A stretch of DNA of 64,000 bases from Trichaptum fuscoviolaceum (Eukaryota; Basidiomycota; Agaricomycetes; Hymenochaetales; Trichaptaceae), in contig CAJSYZ010000009.1 of NCBI GenBank assembly GCA_910574455.1, positions 3,117,040 through 3,181,039 of the forward strand, written 5' to 3'. The notes beneath the pieces are model-generated. The model was not told where the DNA came from and ran no database searches. It was given only the letters and a program-made list of their open reading frames with translations. The position numbers and the translations under genes were made by a program. Of this stretch, positions 45,993-56,745 are shown piece by piece. Numbering within the stretch: position 1 is the first letter of the stretch; each line of letters begins with the position of its first letter.

Positions 45993-48900
45993 ATGTCAAC
46001 TCAAAGACAGACAAGGGCTAAGAACAGGGAAAAGCACCCCGGAGCAGTTGTTGACCAACTCAGAACAAGACGAACACAGGAGGAGATATTGCGGGAGAAG
46101 GAAGAAAAAGAGAAAAGGAAAGTACGGCAGGCAGAAAGGCGGGATGAGGCATTGAAGGAGAAGGAAGAGAAGGAAAAGCAGAAGGAAGAGCGGACAGCTT
46201 TCCGCAGAGCTGCGGCCCAGCAAGTCGCGGTTGCGAAAGAGAGGAAAAAACTCGCTGCGGAGCAAAAACGGGCAGCAAAAGAACAAGAGGCAGCTGACAA
46301 GGTTCGCAAGAAGGTGACTGCAGCAGAGAACCAAGAAGCAGCGATGCTAGAGACCGTAGAGCTTGAAAACAACTTGTCGAAGGCTCTTGAGACACGCACC
46401 CAGATGGGCTCAACAGTGCCCAAACTCACTGGCAAACGTGGACGTAGAAAGCCAAAAGGCGAATCTAGTTGTAAGTCTTCAACTTTAGATCAGTGATGAC
46501 ACAGATTTGAACTGGCATAAACAGACTCGAAGAACGATGTTAAAGACATATCGGATTGTGAAGATGGACACAACGAAGACTTGGATATTCGTGAGTAACA
46601 TTACCTATACATTTTCAGACGATCTCAAAGCTTGGAGGTTGAACCCTGTGACTCACGTTAATGCGAAGCAGCGAGTATGGATGAGCCAAACGGGAAGCCT
46701 GCAAAAAAAGCTAGGAAAGAAGACTCCAAAGGTGAACTTCCATTTCGCACACGTGTGCAGACCGCAAAGATGTCCAGGTCTGCCGCCACTCCCAGCGACG
46801 CATTCTTTCACGCTCCTGCAGGACCGAACGAGAGTCTTTCTGGTGAAGAAACGGACATAATAGACTCGCCCGCTACGTCAAGGCGGAACGACAAGACAAA
46901 ACGCCCTGTCAGGGCGCTTCGCAACACAGATGATTCCACTTTCATCGGTGAAGAGGGTGGAGGTCTTGAGGTGCCAGTGGCAGGGATAGACTCAGAAAGG
47001 ATCAATTTGTGAGTTTGAAGTTTGAATCTTGCATTGCGTCTGAATCAGTATCTTGTACTGTCAAGTCAATGTAATGGTGAGTGCGATTAAACATCATCCC
47101 GACTACTACTAGTAGTAGTACTAGATTACTAATGAGCCTGCCACTCAGGCTGCCAGTGTCACTGCGGTCACGGTGCCAGCGGTTCAAGTTGACCGTGACG
47201 CTCCCGGGCCAAGACCCGACTTGGAAGTCCTTCACCTGCAATATTGACGCTCTTGTCCTTGTTACCACTGTATTATGAGCCTTGCTGACGCAAAGCTACA
47301 CCAGACACACCATCTCATTGCCAGATGATGAAAACTTAAGTCCCTGGGAGGATGAAGGAGAAACAATCACCCTTACAAGCTATCATGGTGTAAAAAATAG
47401 CACAATCAGTGGGCAACAGAAGGCACATCTTGTCGATTCGGAATCAAATGTTGTGAGTTGACGGAGCATTAGAATGGCAAATGCAGTCTGAATAACTTGT
47501 TTATAGGGCGGAAGCAATCCGAAGAGGCTAACAAGGCCGGCTCAAGCTTGTGTGAGTACGACTTATTTCTGTTCGATTCACGTCAGTTACTCCATGACCG
47601 TTTGTTCATATCCCTTCGTTATTATTTATCTGCCAACTGCCGTGTCATGAACAGGATGGAGGTAGCAGCAACCTCAACTCGAAGAAAAGGAAGTTATTGC
47701 ATGACACTCTTTCCGGGTCGCAGGTTTCAACGGTAAGCGATGTCATATCATTTTTCATTTTTCATTCTACTAAGCAATCCCTTCCCGTACTCGAGGATAA
47801 GAACAACGAGATAAAACCAGGTGGACAGGTGAGTGCCAGACAGCGAAGCACAGTGATCTTCATTCTATATCCTTCATTGCTGAATTGGTATTTGCATAGG
47901 ATGCAAACAAGAGGACTGCTAACTCGCAGCTTAGCGCACCGGTAAGTCTATCTTATTTCAACTTCTCTCGTTCCCCCCTTTATTTATGGTCGTAAGGTGC
48001 GATCACTAGCTTTGGAACCCCGTGTACAGGTATGTGTGAGCGTCGATGCACCGTAGGCTCACGTCCGGTGCTCTCCTGTAGCAACTATTCGTTTCCTTCT
48101 TCACTTCGAGTCGATCGCTAATGTGTGCATATGAATAGGACATCACAGTCACAAAGAACGGAAAGAGGAAGTCGCCACCAGACACCGACTCTCAGGTTAA
48201 TGTGGTAATTCTTCTACCTTCACGTGCAATGAATTCCTTCATTTCATGTTTACTTAATTTGAACCATCTCAATAGGCTAATAAGACTGTCAAGATCAATA
48301 AGTCATTGTTGATTGACATGGACACACAGGCCGGTGCCACAGTAAGTGTCAATTCTATGGTAATTGGCATTTCAAGTTCGTATCTGATCAGGCGGAAAGG
48401 ACTTGAGTAAGAAGAGGAACCCCTCTGATATTCCTTATCGGCCTGAGGCCGACACGACGGTAAGTGCTTCTTTTCGATCTGCTCACTTGCCATGGATAAC
48501 AGCTTTCTGACGTGTTGCAGCCGGAGATTGGATCCGCTACCTTTAATCGCAAGAGGCAGTTGCTGGTGGCTGATAATGAAGTAAGTGAGAGTCGATTGAT
48601 ACACTCTAAACGTGAGCATTCACCTTCTTTTCTTAATAGTCTGGTGGTCGAAAGATGTCGTTAGCACCTCGAGCACCGTCGCTTGCAATGACGAGAGCGT
48701 CCCGCACCCCCGGACCCGAAGTGATAGTGACTGGGGCTTATCAAGGTCATCGCAAAGTCTCTCGGACTACTAGCTCAGTTTGTCGAATCAAATTCATTTC
48801 TATGACATATTTTGCTGATGTACGTATATGCAGACATCAGTGGGACTTGAGGACAAGGATCGAAATGAAGGAAGGGAAGGATCTCGCGTGCCAGGCAGGA

Positions 48901-50113
48901 AAAGGGCGACGAACCAGTGTCTCCCTCCCGGTACTCAGGCAGGATGGACTCATATTCTATTACCTTCACTATTTCGCGCAGTTGGAAAGTCCGTCACACC
49001 ATGGCAAACCCCGGACAATAAGCTCATCAGCTCATTGTGGGGGAAAGTGTTTGATTCTGTGGAACTCATTTACGAAACTCAGTTCGCCAATATCTGTTCT
49101 CTAGTTGAGTCATTTTTACTTATTCTCAAATCACTTTACCAAATTGAGATGCAATCCTCGTATTTCAGGCGGCCCAGAGATGCTCTGATAGCTGGCGCAA
49201 GAAGCTGTTTGAGAAAGCTGAGCAATCAGTTGCTAGTTTTATCAGCGGCGAACAATCAAAGTCAATGCAAAACGAAGCAATTGTGAAGATGTTGCAGACG
49301 CTAGTTGACAAGAAGAAAGCCGAACCGTTTCTATGGGAAAGCTGGTATAGTATGGAGAGGGTAAGTAAAAGAGTATTTATTGTTGCATTTTGTGTCCATG
49401 CATTGACCCTAAATGTACAGAAGCAAGGACTGTTCTGCTCTGACCTTGTGGTCTCAGTGTTGTCCGTACACATTGTCTTGGCCATGGGTCGGCATAAAAT
49501 ACTGGACAGAAACACCATAGGAAAGCCTATCGGTGCCCTCGCCCTTGCGGCAACAGCGGTATCTACTTTTTTTCAGCACTTATATTGTCCTTATTCGCTG
49601 ATCTTCCCATGGATAGGTCAAGGTTGCCATTGATAAACAGGTGGCTCGGTTGCAAAATATCAAAGAAGAACTTGGCGGCGCTGAGTGGTATTTCACTAGC
49701 GCTCTGTGGCAGCCTCATACGGACGACTATGTTAACTTGTTGTCGAATCCCTCTTTCTTCACTGAATCAAACTGGGAAAAGGTTCGATCCCGCCTCCTAG
49801 CTTACGATGCCAGTACAGATATCGATACGAGAAAGAACACCGAACTTGTTGGATCGGGTATCACTGGCAGGGACTTTTCCTTGTATTTTGACGTTGTAGA
49901 TGCAGATTCGACCTGCGAGAAAGCGTATGACGAAGGCGCTGATAATTGGGAAGACGGAACCGACGGAACCGACGATAAGGGCGAAGAGCGTGAGGGGGCT
50001 GAGTATAGAGGCGAGGTGGAAGGTGATGCAGAGGACGAGCATGCTAATGCTGAGGGTGACGACAACCTGAGCGAGAGCGGGGACGAGGGTGTTGACAAGA
50101 TTGAGGGCGAGGG

Positions 50114-50148
<35 letters not shown>

Positions 50149-50225
50149 ATTTAGGTGGAGATGGTGATCATGAGGAGGACGACGCTTCAAAATGGGATTC
50201 GGCTACGGACTGCGTAGACTTCTAA
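45993..50225 (+). CDS. Companion protein of Plavaka-type element (coiled coil, acidic tail)
   Basis: Function unknown. Exon 1 (45993-46469) encodes a charged coiled coil (RTRRTQEEILREKEEKEKRK, and similar E/K/R runs to residue 110), then KRGRRKPKGESS. A chain of many small exons follows, low in complexity, with basic patches (NGKRKSPPDTD, GGKDLSKKRNPSD). The conserved-looking C-terminal domain spans about 48950-49780: SLFRAVGKSVTPWQTPDNKL, then DLVVSVLSVHIVLAMGRHKI, then GKPIGALALAATA and GGAEWYFTSALWQPHTDDYV. The tail is almost purely Glu/Asp/Gly, encoded by GAGGGC and GAGGAC repeats. Proteins with this plan are often found next to Plavaka transposases in Agaricomycetes. Exon borders in the middle are only partly certain. 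Confidence 0.6.
50103..50150 (+). repeat. GAGGGC/GAGGAC microsatellite in coding DNA
   Basis: About six GAGGGC units followed by GAGGAC units, encoding EGEGEGEG and then EDEDED in the acidic tail of the companion protein. Length is likely to vary between strains. Confidence 0.9.
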
Positions 50226-50825
50226 GGGCAAATCGATCACTGGTGAGCCTCTTCTTTTCGTTTCTGTCCGTGCGCTCAATATTATATTACCATCGACTTG
50301 CAGAGCAGCCTTCGTTTCTACTGGTACGCCAAAGAACATGCAGAATTGAAGGCACGGCAGCGAAATGTGGCCTGCCACTGCCCGTCACGGCAGAGGTTCG
50401 GGATAATGTCGTGGCGGATCCCATGATAGCGACTGCTATGCTTAGTCTTGTGTAAATGACTGATGTACTTGAACGCTGAGGCACTGATAGCTACATAATG
50501 TTGTCTTATATATTTCTGATGCAATGAAATACTTGGATCGTTCTTATGCACTTAGACTCTTGAGCACTGCAATTCGTCTTACAACACTTGTCTACTGCTG
50601 TAATTAAAGGATGATACACTGGAGCACTGGGGTGCTGAATGCCTGAAACACTTAGAGCACTGATTCAGCCATCTTTCCTTATTTAAGCCAGCCCACACTT
50701 ATTTCAGCCAACTTGTCCTGAATAATGGGAGGACATGCATGAATAAGTAAAGCTTGCCTTATTTAAGACTTCAGTCTCTCAGGACGTTTAAGTAACACTT
50801 AAGTCACTTTCAGCAGAAAGTAGTT
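50226..50825. other. Right subterminal region of the large insertion
   Basis: No gene was found. Words such as CTTATTTAAG, CTTATTTCAGCC, AGCACTG and CACTTAAG recur here. On the opposite strand they match words at 33640-33960. Confidence 0.45.
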
Positions 50826-50850
50826 TCCCTGATGTTTTGGTAACCCACTG
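50826..50850 (-). repeat. Right terminal inverted repeat
   Basis: Read on the minus strand from 50850: CAGTGGGTTACCAAAACATC followed by AGGGA. The first 16 bases match the left end at 32330 with one change. TATA follows at 50851-50854, as at 32326-32329. Confidence 0.75.
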
Positions 50851-50854
50851 TATA

Positions 50855-51924
50855 TTGGGGGGTGTTACACATCTCGTGCGCCGGGAGGCATGTCACCCTC
50901 AGGTTTAAATCGATAGTGCTAGTAAAGGTACATTATCAGTGCTCTATGTTCATCACGATAGCGATATGCATCTTCGGAATCCAAATTCTAATAATTTTTG
51001 CAAAGGACTCGGAGTAACATGTGCATTCAAGTTAGCGCTGGTTCGGAGCCGGCAAACTCCGAGTCGACCCCATTCAAGTAGAATCAAGTTCAGACTGCCA
51101 CTGGCACAGTCACGGTCAGTCTTCTACTAGTACTTCAAGTTCGCAAGTTGGCTCTTCTGAGTCCCCACACTGGCAAGAACAGGAGGGAAATTTGAAATCG
51201 GCATAGCTCCATCTCTTTCTTCGACTCCTGTCTCTCGCTAAAGAACAGAATGAAGTGTCCCACCTTCAAGTTGACACTTCGGCGCGGACACGGAGTTCGC
51301 TGAACGAACGCGAACTTCGTTTCTGAGGACATAAAGCTTCGTTGGATCATGGCCAGCCTGAGTATTGTGCATGCCTCTGGCTATGCTATAATCCAGAACT
51401 CGTCGTGACCTTGCTCGAGGTACGTGGATTCGGACCTTCGTTGCGCTTCGAACTGACCAATAATGTCATGCAGACTTAAGATCAAGACCCTCGTTCAACG
51501 TGCTTATTATTCTATGGCAATGTACAGGAAGCAGAACGTCCATCAAGCACTCTGAATGCTACACACATACTGTTGCACGTAGACCATCAGCGAGGCTCGG
51601 CCCACTGGCACGCAAGCTGCATCTCAATTGTCCTCGCAGAACGTCCATTGATTTAATACTATCAGTGTGAATTTCAAATGAACTTCGCCTGAGATTAGAG
51701 GCTTCCAGTTCAAGTTATTGCGTGCCTATGATCCCAACAGGCGATTCCCGTCTCAGACCGAAAGTGTATGGGCACTAGAAGCTTGAAATCAAATTCGACT
51801 CTAGAACGGGCGTTCATACGTAAAGCAGTATTGGCGATGCTTTAAAGACAGATAGCAGAGCAAATCGAGGACCTATGCTTTTTACTAATATCGGAGGTCC
51901 CCTGCACTTCATTCTTGTGCTTCA
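50855..51924. other. Spacer upstream of P450 copy 5
   Basis: No gene was found. 50872-50975 is a diverged copy of 28325-28430, that is, of sequence normally lying downstream of a P450 of this array. 51030-51150 carries the recurring words GGAGCCGGCAAACTCCGAGT, GCCACTGGCACAG and CTTCAAGTTCGCAAGTTGG. The promoter of the P450 at 51925 lies at the right end. Confidence 0.5.
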
Positions 51925-54207
51925 ATGGCTATCGACATCCAGACAACTCTGTGCATCGGGACGATAACATTTGGGGCTTTGCTTATTGCCCGTAAATGGA
52001 TGATTTCTCAGTCAGCTTTACTCCCTCCTAGTCCTCCTAGTGACCCGATCATTGGACATGCGAGATATATTCCTCTGGAGTACTCATGGAAGACGTTCTC
52101 GGCATGGCGCAAGTCTTTCGGTGAGCATGCTCTCCGTGTTCTCCAGTCGCGTGCATTGACTTGTTACCTTTTCTGCACCAAGGTGACATCATCTATGTCA
52201 GTATTCTCGGCCGTCCGATTATTATTCTGAACTCGCTGCAAGCAACCCGTGATCTCTTTGAAAAGAGTGGTGCCAATTTCTCGGACAGACCTTCCTTTGT
52301 TGTTATAAATGACTTGTGAGCATAACATTTTATGTACATATGAGAACATCATTTCGTGATATTAAACTTGAAGAACAGGGTTGGCCTGGGCTCTACTATG
52401 CCGTTTCTCCCTTACGGGGATCGCTGGCGACAACAGCGCCGTCTATTGCAGCGCCACTTTGACCCACAGTATATGCAGAGGGTCAGGTCCATTCAACAAC
52501 ATCAGGTCGAACTTCTTTTGCAGTCCCTTCTCCAGTCCCCGGAATCATTCATGAGCTTGGTCAAAGAGTACTAGTTCCATCGTAGCTCTTGTCCAAAGTC
52601 TGACAAACTCGTCAACTAGGTTTACTTCTTTGTTGTCTCTGAAGACAGTGTATGGAGACTCCGTCATCTCAGCCGATGGAACACTTCTTAGAAAGTTTAA
52701 GCAGGCAGCCGCCATGATCACAGAGGTAGGCGATGCAGGTGGAACAATCATCGATATCTTGCCTGCATGTCAGTCTCTCAATTTTGTCCTACACCTCATT
52801 GATACAACACTGACTACATATGTGCGTTCAGTGCGTCATGTTCCAACATGGCTACCAACCTGGTTCCCGGGTGTTACAGTCAAGCGCCACGCCCTTCAGC
52901 TTCGCGACTTACTTGACGAGATTAAGAATGTGCCAGTGGAGGAGTTGCGAGCCAAACGAGTGAGTCGTACGGATCGGCGACCATTGAGCTATGATACTAA
53001 GCTATCTTCATCCTTTTCAGGCCATGGGGTTTTCAGATCCGTGTATCATGTCAAAAATCCTTGATGACTATGAAAAATCAGAGGTTCGAAATCCCGAAGT
53101 GGAAGAAGACAACAAAGCCCTTGGAGTCCTTGTATTTACAGGTCAATCCAGTCTCTGCTAGTCAATTCCAAAGCTGATACACGACTTAGCTGGTTACGAC
53201 TCGGTTTGTCAACGCTCTCCTCCATCTGAGCTCAGAATCTAAACCTCGATGATAAAGACAAACTCCGTTCTTCTTACATTCTTTTTGATGATGACCTTAA
53301 ATTCTGGGGTTGTGAAGCAAGCACGTGTGGTGCTAGACGAGCTTACGAATGGAGAGCGTCCTGTAACTTTGGAAGACCGACCGCATTTACCATACATCGA
53401 TTGCATAGTGAAAGAGGTCTATCGGTAAGTCGGTACTATCATCCTCGTACCATATAATGCGACTCATTAGTCCATAGAATTCATCCTCCAGGACCGGTGG
53501 GTAAGTTAATGATGGTTAAAATGCATGGATAAATATTGACTAAAATGCATTCGAAGGTCTTCCTCACCAATCTGTGCGGGCGGAACTGTACGATGGGTGG
53601 ACAATCCCCGCAGGTTCAATGGTCATTCCTAATATGTGGTATGTTATTGAACTTTTTTATGGTGTTTCGGCCACTGATCGACCGATTGATGATAGGGAGA
53701 TGGTGAACGATGAGGCCAACTTTCCAAATCCCTGTCTATTTTCCCCAGAAAGGCACCTCAATTACGATAATGGTAAAGCTGCAGAGAGCACTATTGACCC
53801 TACCGACATTATCTTTGGATTTGGAAGGAGGTTCGTTAAGCCATGCTGTCACTGCGCTGTGTATGCCACTGACAATGCCTGGCTTAAAATTAGAATCTGC
53901 CCGGGCAGGTTCTTTGCTGATGCTACCGTGTGGTTAACTGTCGCAAACGTGCTAGCCTTCTTCGATATAAGACCTATTGTGGACCCAGACAGTGGTAAGG
54001 AGCTTCTACCCGACGGCAGCTATCACTCGGGATTCGCTTCGTATGTCATCTATCTCAGTCCTCGTGAATACTAGTTGTTGATCGCCTACATCTCATTATC
54101 TATCCTTTCTTAGCACACCGAAAGAGTTCAGATGCAACATCATACCCAGAAGTGCGAAGCACTCACAGATGATCCGGAACTTTAAAGATCTATATGTACC
54201 CGTTTGA
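51925..54207 (+). CDS. Cytochrome P450 monooxygenase, copy 5
   Basis: A complete P450 with the 13-exon plan of the array. Anchor near residues 7-24 (TLCIGTITFGALLIARKW), hinge [19 protein letters not shown]. Motifs: WRQQRRLLQRHF, AGYDST on a 14-nt micro-exon, KEVYR (ExxR), HPPGPVG, SPERHLN, and FGRR / [14 protein letters not shown]. The intron before ICPG here has a normal GT donor. The end is SAKHSQMIRNFKDLYVPV, with a few residues more than copies 3 and 4. No disruption was seen. It is closer to copies 3 and 4 than to copies 2 or 6 and was probably their direct neighbour before the large insertion. The substrate is unknown. Confidence 0.9.
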
Positions 54208-54364
54208 GTAGAAATCGTGAGGTATAATGGATGTTGGCACAAAAGACATAAACAATTGTCATGTATACTTGGAAGTACAGTCTTTCGTACAAAAATCGTC
54301 TGCAAGGCTAGTTGCTTGCAAATAAGAACTCATTCCTATGAATAATAAGGTTATGTTACCCAAC

Positions 54365-56108
54365 TCAACAAATAATTTGAGTCGGAAATCCTCGAGGAGA
54401 CGTCACTGTCAACTCCGGGAAACCCATGAGCACCTCGAAAGGAACAGGCCTATAGATCCAAACCTCTCCCTGCTCAAATGCATCCATGTCATACGTCTGT
54501 CTCTTCGGCTCGGGCGGGATGTTATTTCTGCCCTGCTCAACGACTTCTATTGCTACCAATTCGCTCGGCAAGAAGCTTTCGCCTTCCGTAGGAGATCGTG
54601 AAGAGACGACGTCCTTCGTGATAACGGCCGTATGATCGGGATCACCGAGGATGTAATACGCGCCGTATTGTGCGCCGACGGTTGCAATCTTGACAGATCT
54701 CCACTCAATGATATCGCCTCTTCTGACTTGATCATCCGCTGCGGTCCACTGTCCTACTTGTCCGTTCTTTCCTAACGCCTTGCCCTTGAATAAGAGTTGC
54801 CCATGTGTGCGATTCAGGCTTTGCAAAGGTTTTGGGATGTAGTCGAATTGTTCGAGGTATTTGATCCCCTCGTTCGCGAGGTCCCAGCACTCGCCGCGCG
54901 CACAGAATTGGCCGGAATTAAGGAAGCTTTCCGCATAAGCGGCAATCGTCTCGCCGTATAGCTCTGATGCTTCGACCAGTTGCTCTCTGGACAGCGGCTC
55001 AGGCGGCGGGACGTATTCTGCGTGCCGCTCCACTTGCGAAGGATCGGCCATGGAGAAACTGACGGACCACCAACATATGCTGAGGTCAGAGAAGAACACA
55101 CCGTAGTTGACGGTCTTTGTGTCGCCAATCGACATCATCTGCCCCTTCCAAATGCGATGTATGCTATCTTTAATTGGAGGTGGCACCGGGTTTTGTTCAG
55201 CGTACCAATAGTCGTCCCACGTAGTGCTAGGATGGAAATAGTATGCAAGGTCGAGTGCAAGACACCCGTGAGTGGCCTGCGGTGGATATGACATCTCGAA
55301 GTCGATAGAGCCTAGTAAGCGTTATAAGATGAGAGGAAGAGTTCAATGGCATGGGAACTCGCCTGGCTTCGGTGTATCGGCTTCTATCGTCGGTTTCGAC
55401 CACGATTTTACCACTGACTGCCATAGGAGCAGATGATCAAGAACAACAGAGTGCAACATCAGAACATAAACGTACTGGAGGACCACGACCTGGAGAGATG
55501 GATGAGTAGACCGTGCCTTCAGTTGTTGGGGGTGCTGGTTTCTCCTCATCCTGGTCCTCAACGACATCTGGTGTGAAGCGCGAAGCTGGAGCCTTGCCTT
55601 TCATGGTGAGAAATCGCTCGAAGAACTCATCCAGCCAGTTGAAGAACTCTTTACGGTCCTCTTCGGATAGGTTGGCCCAGTCTATTTTGTCGATATCAGG
55701 TTCTGAGTTGGCGACTCTTCGAGGCGGTGGGGGAGGTTTAGTAACTGCAAAAGCATGCTGCTGACGTTGCGTATGGGGAATCTTCGGCTTTGTATTTAGC
55801 GATACTGAGGGAGGAGCAGCGTATGATGGTGTATGAGTTTCCTCGTATGAATCTCGCGAGCTTGAAGCAAAACTTGAACGCGCTGGTGGTGGAGGTGGAG
55901 GTGGACTCCTCGCATCAGGGACATAACCCCCTTCTGCAAATTTGGTCTTTGCCATCGGGGTGCTTGTATATCTATCTCTTGTATCTTGAAATTTATGGAC
56001 TGTAGAGTCCTTGGCCCGTGAGGCTCTATCTTTGATACTCGCAACTGTCGAGCAATTAGCAACCATGCATTCCTTGATTGACGGTAGAATCTCACCATTG
56101 AACGGCAT
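54365..56108 (-). CDS. BBC1/AIM3-like actin-patch protein
   Basis: Resembles the C-terminal part of fungal BBC1/AIM3-type proteins, which regulate Arp2/3-driven actin patches at endocytic sites. Exons (complement): 55476-56108, 55363-55417 and 54365-55311 join in frame and give 544 residues. The N-terminal part holds ASIKDRASRAKDSTVHKFQD, a polyproline segment (ARSPPPPPPPARSSF and KPPPPPRR), and an acidic helix (KEFFNWLDEFFERFL). The C-terminal domain begins SYPPQATHGCLALDLAYYF and contains a Cys/Asp arrangement (GECWDLANEGIKYL) and DPDHTAVI reminiscent of a papain-like fold. The second intron uses a GC donor (+ strand 55361-55362). The frame is open upstream to 56195 after a possible acceptor, so a further 5' exon with an SH3 domain may be missing from the model. 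Confidence 0.7.
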
Positions 56109-56745
56109 AGCGCAGCCCCGTATTTTCAAGGCTTGTCTAGAAAGTATATAGTATGAGCTTGGACTCTGTAAGGCCAATCCTTTACGTTCTTGCACCTATG
56201 TTATCAGTTAGAGTTATTGCAGGATAAAGGAAGTGCGTTGCAGCCGCCACTGCCAGTGGCACAAAAGGAGTCTCACGCTGCTGGCAGCGTCAAGTCGCGT
56301 CGCGTCTCTTCATCATCGACCACGACAACAAGGACGACTTCAAGCCTCAAGACAGAGTCAACGCACGTTAGACCGCACATATCGCAAAATTCTCGCTAAA
56401 CGGTTGCACTCGCTCCTAAATTGCTACTATTGAACGTCGGACAAGGCCTTGACACGTTTGTTCATGCCACCCGAACCTTTTCTGCAAGTTGCCGGACGAG
56501 GCAAATAAAATCAGATGAAGACAAATACAGGCAATATTCAAAACTTAGAATTTCAGATGAGCATAAAAGATGCAAAAGCATGAGAGCCGTGCAAAGATAC
56601 TCGAAATATATGAAAGAAGGCGATGAAGTCAGCGTCTACGATATAAGATATTCTCTTTCATTTCATGAGTCAAATGTGATCTAATGCTACATATCTAGAA
56701 TAATTAATACCAAAGCTCAATCACCAAAGAGATGTTCTAATTAGT
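56109..56745. other. Intergenic spacer
   Basis: No gene was recognised. A possible upstream exon of the BBC1-like gene could lie at 56109-56195. CCACTGCCAGTGGCAC (about 56246-56261) is a small palindrome of the recurring type. Confidence 0.4.

Larger units (their letters stand above)
32330..50850. mobile_element. 18.5-kb composite insertion with shared terminal inverted repeats
   Basis: The left end (32330) reads CAATGGGTTACCAAAA and the right end, on the minus strand from 50850, reads CAGTGGGTTACCAAAA. TATA lies directly outside both (32326-32329 and 50851-50854). The DNA left of the block (CACCAGGGACAGGAG) and right of it (CTCGTGCGCC, then TCACCCTCAGGTTT) are neighbours in the paralogous spacer at 28305-28360. 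This indicates that the block was inserted downstream of P450 copy 4. It holds a Tc1/mariner-type transposase, a 3'-5' exonuclease gene, a BCS1-like pseudogene, two unknown genes and a Plavaka transposase with its companion gene. It may be one large element or nested insertions sharing outer ends. Confidence 0.5.

Noticed and set aside
45996..46435. Minus-strand open frames opposite the coiled-coil exon
   Set aside because: Their Phe/Leu/Ser-rich sequence is the antisense of E/K/R-rich coding; the plus-strand frame is longer and splices to further exons.
49797..50098. Ser/Pro-rich minus-strand frames
   Set aside because: Antisense of the acidic Glu/Asp/Gly tail of the companion protein.
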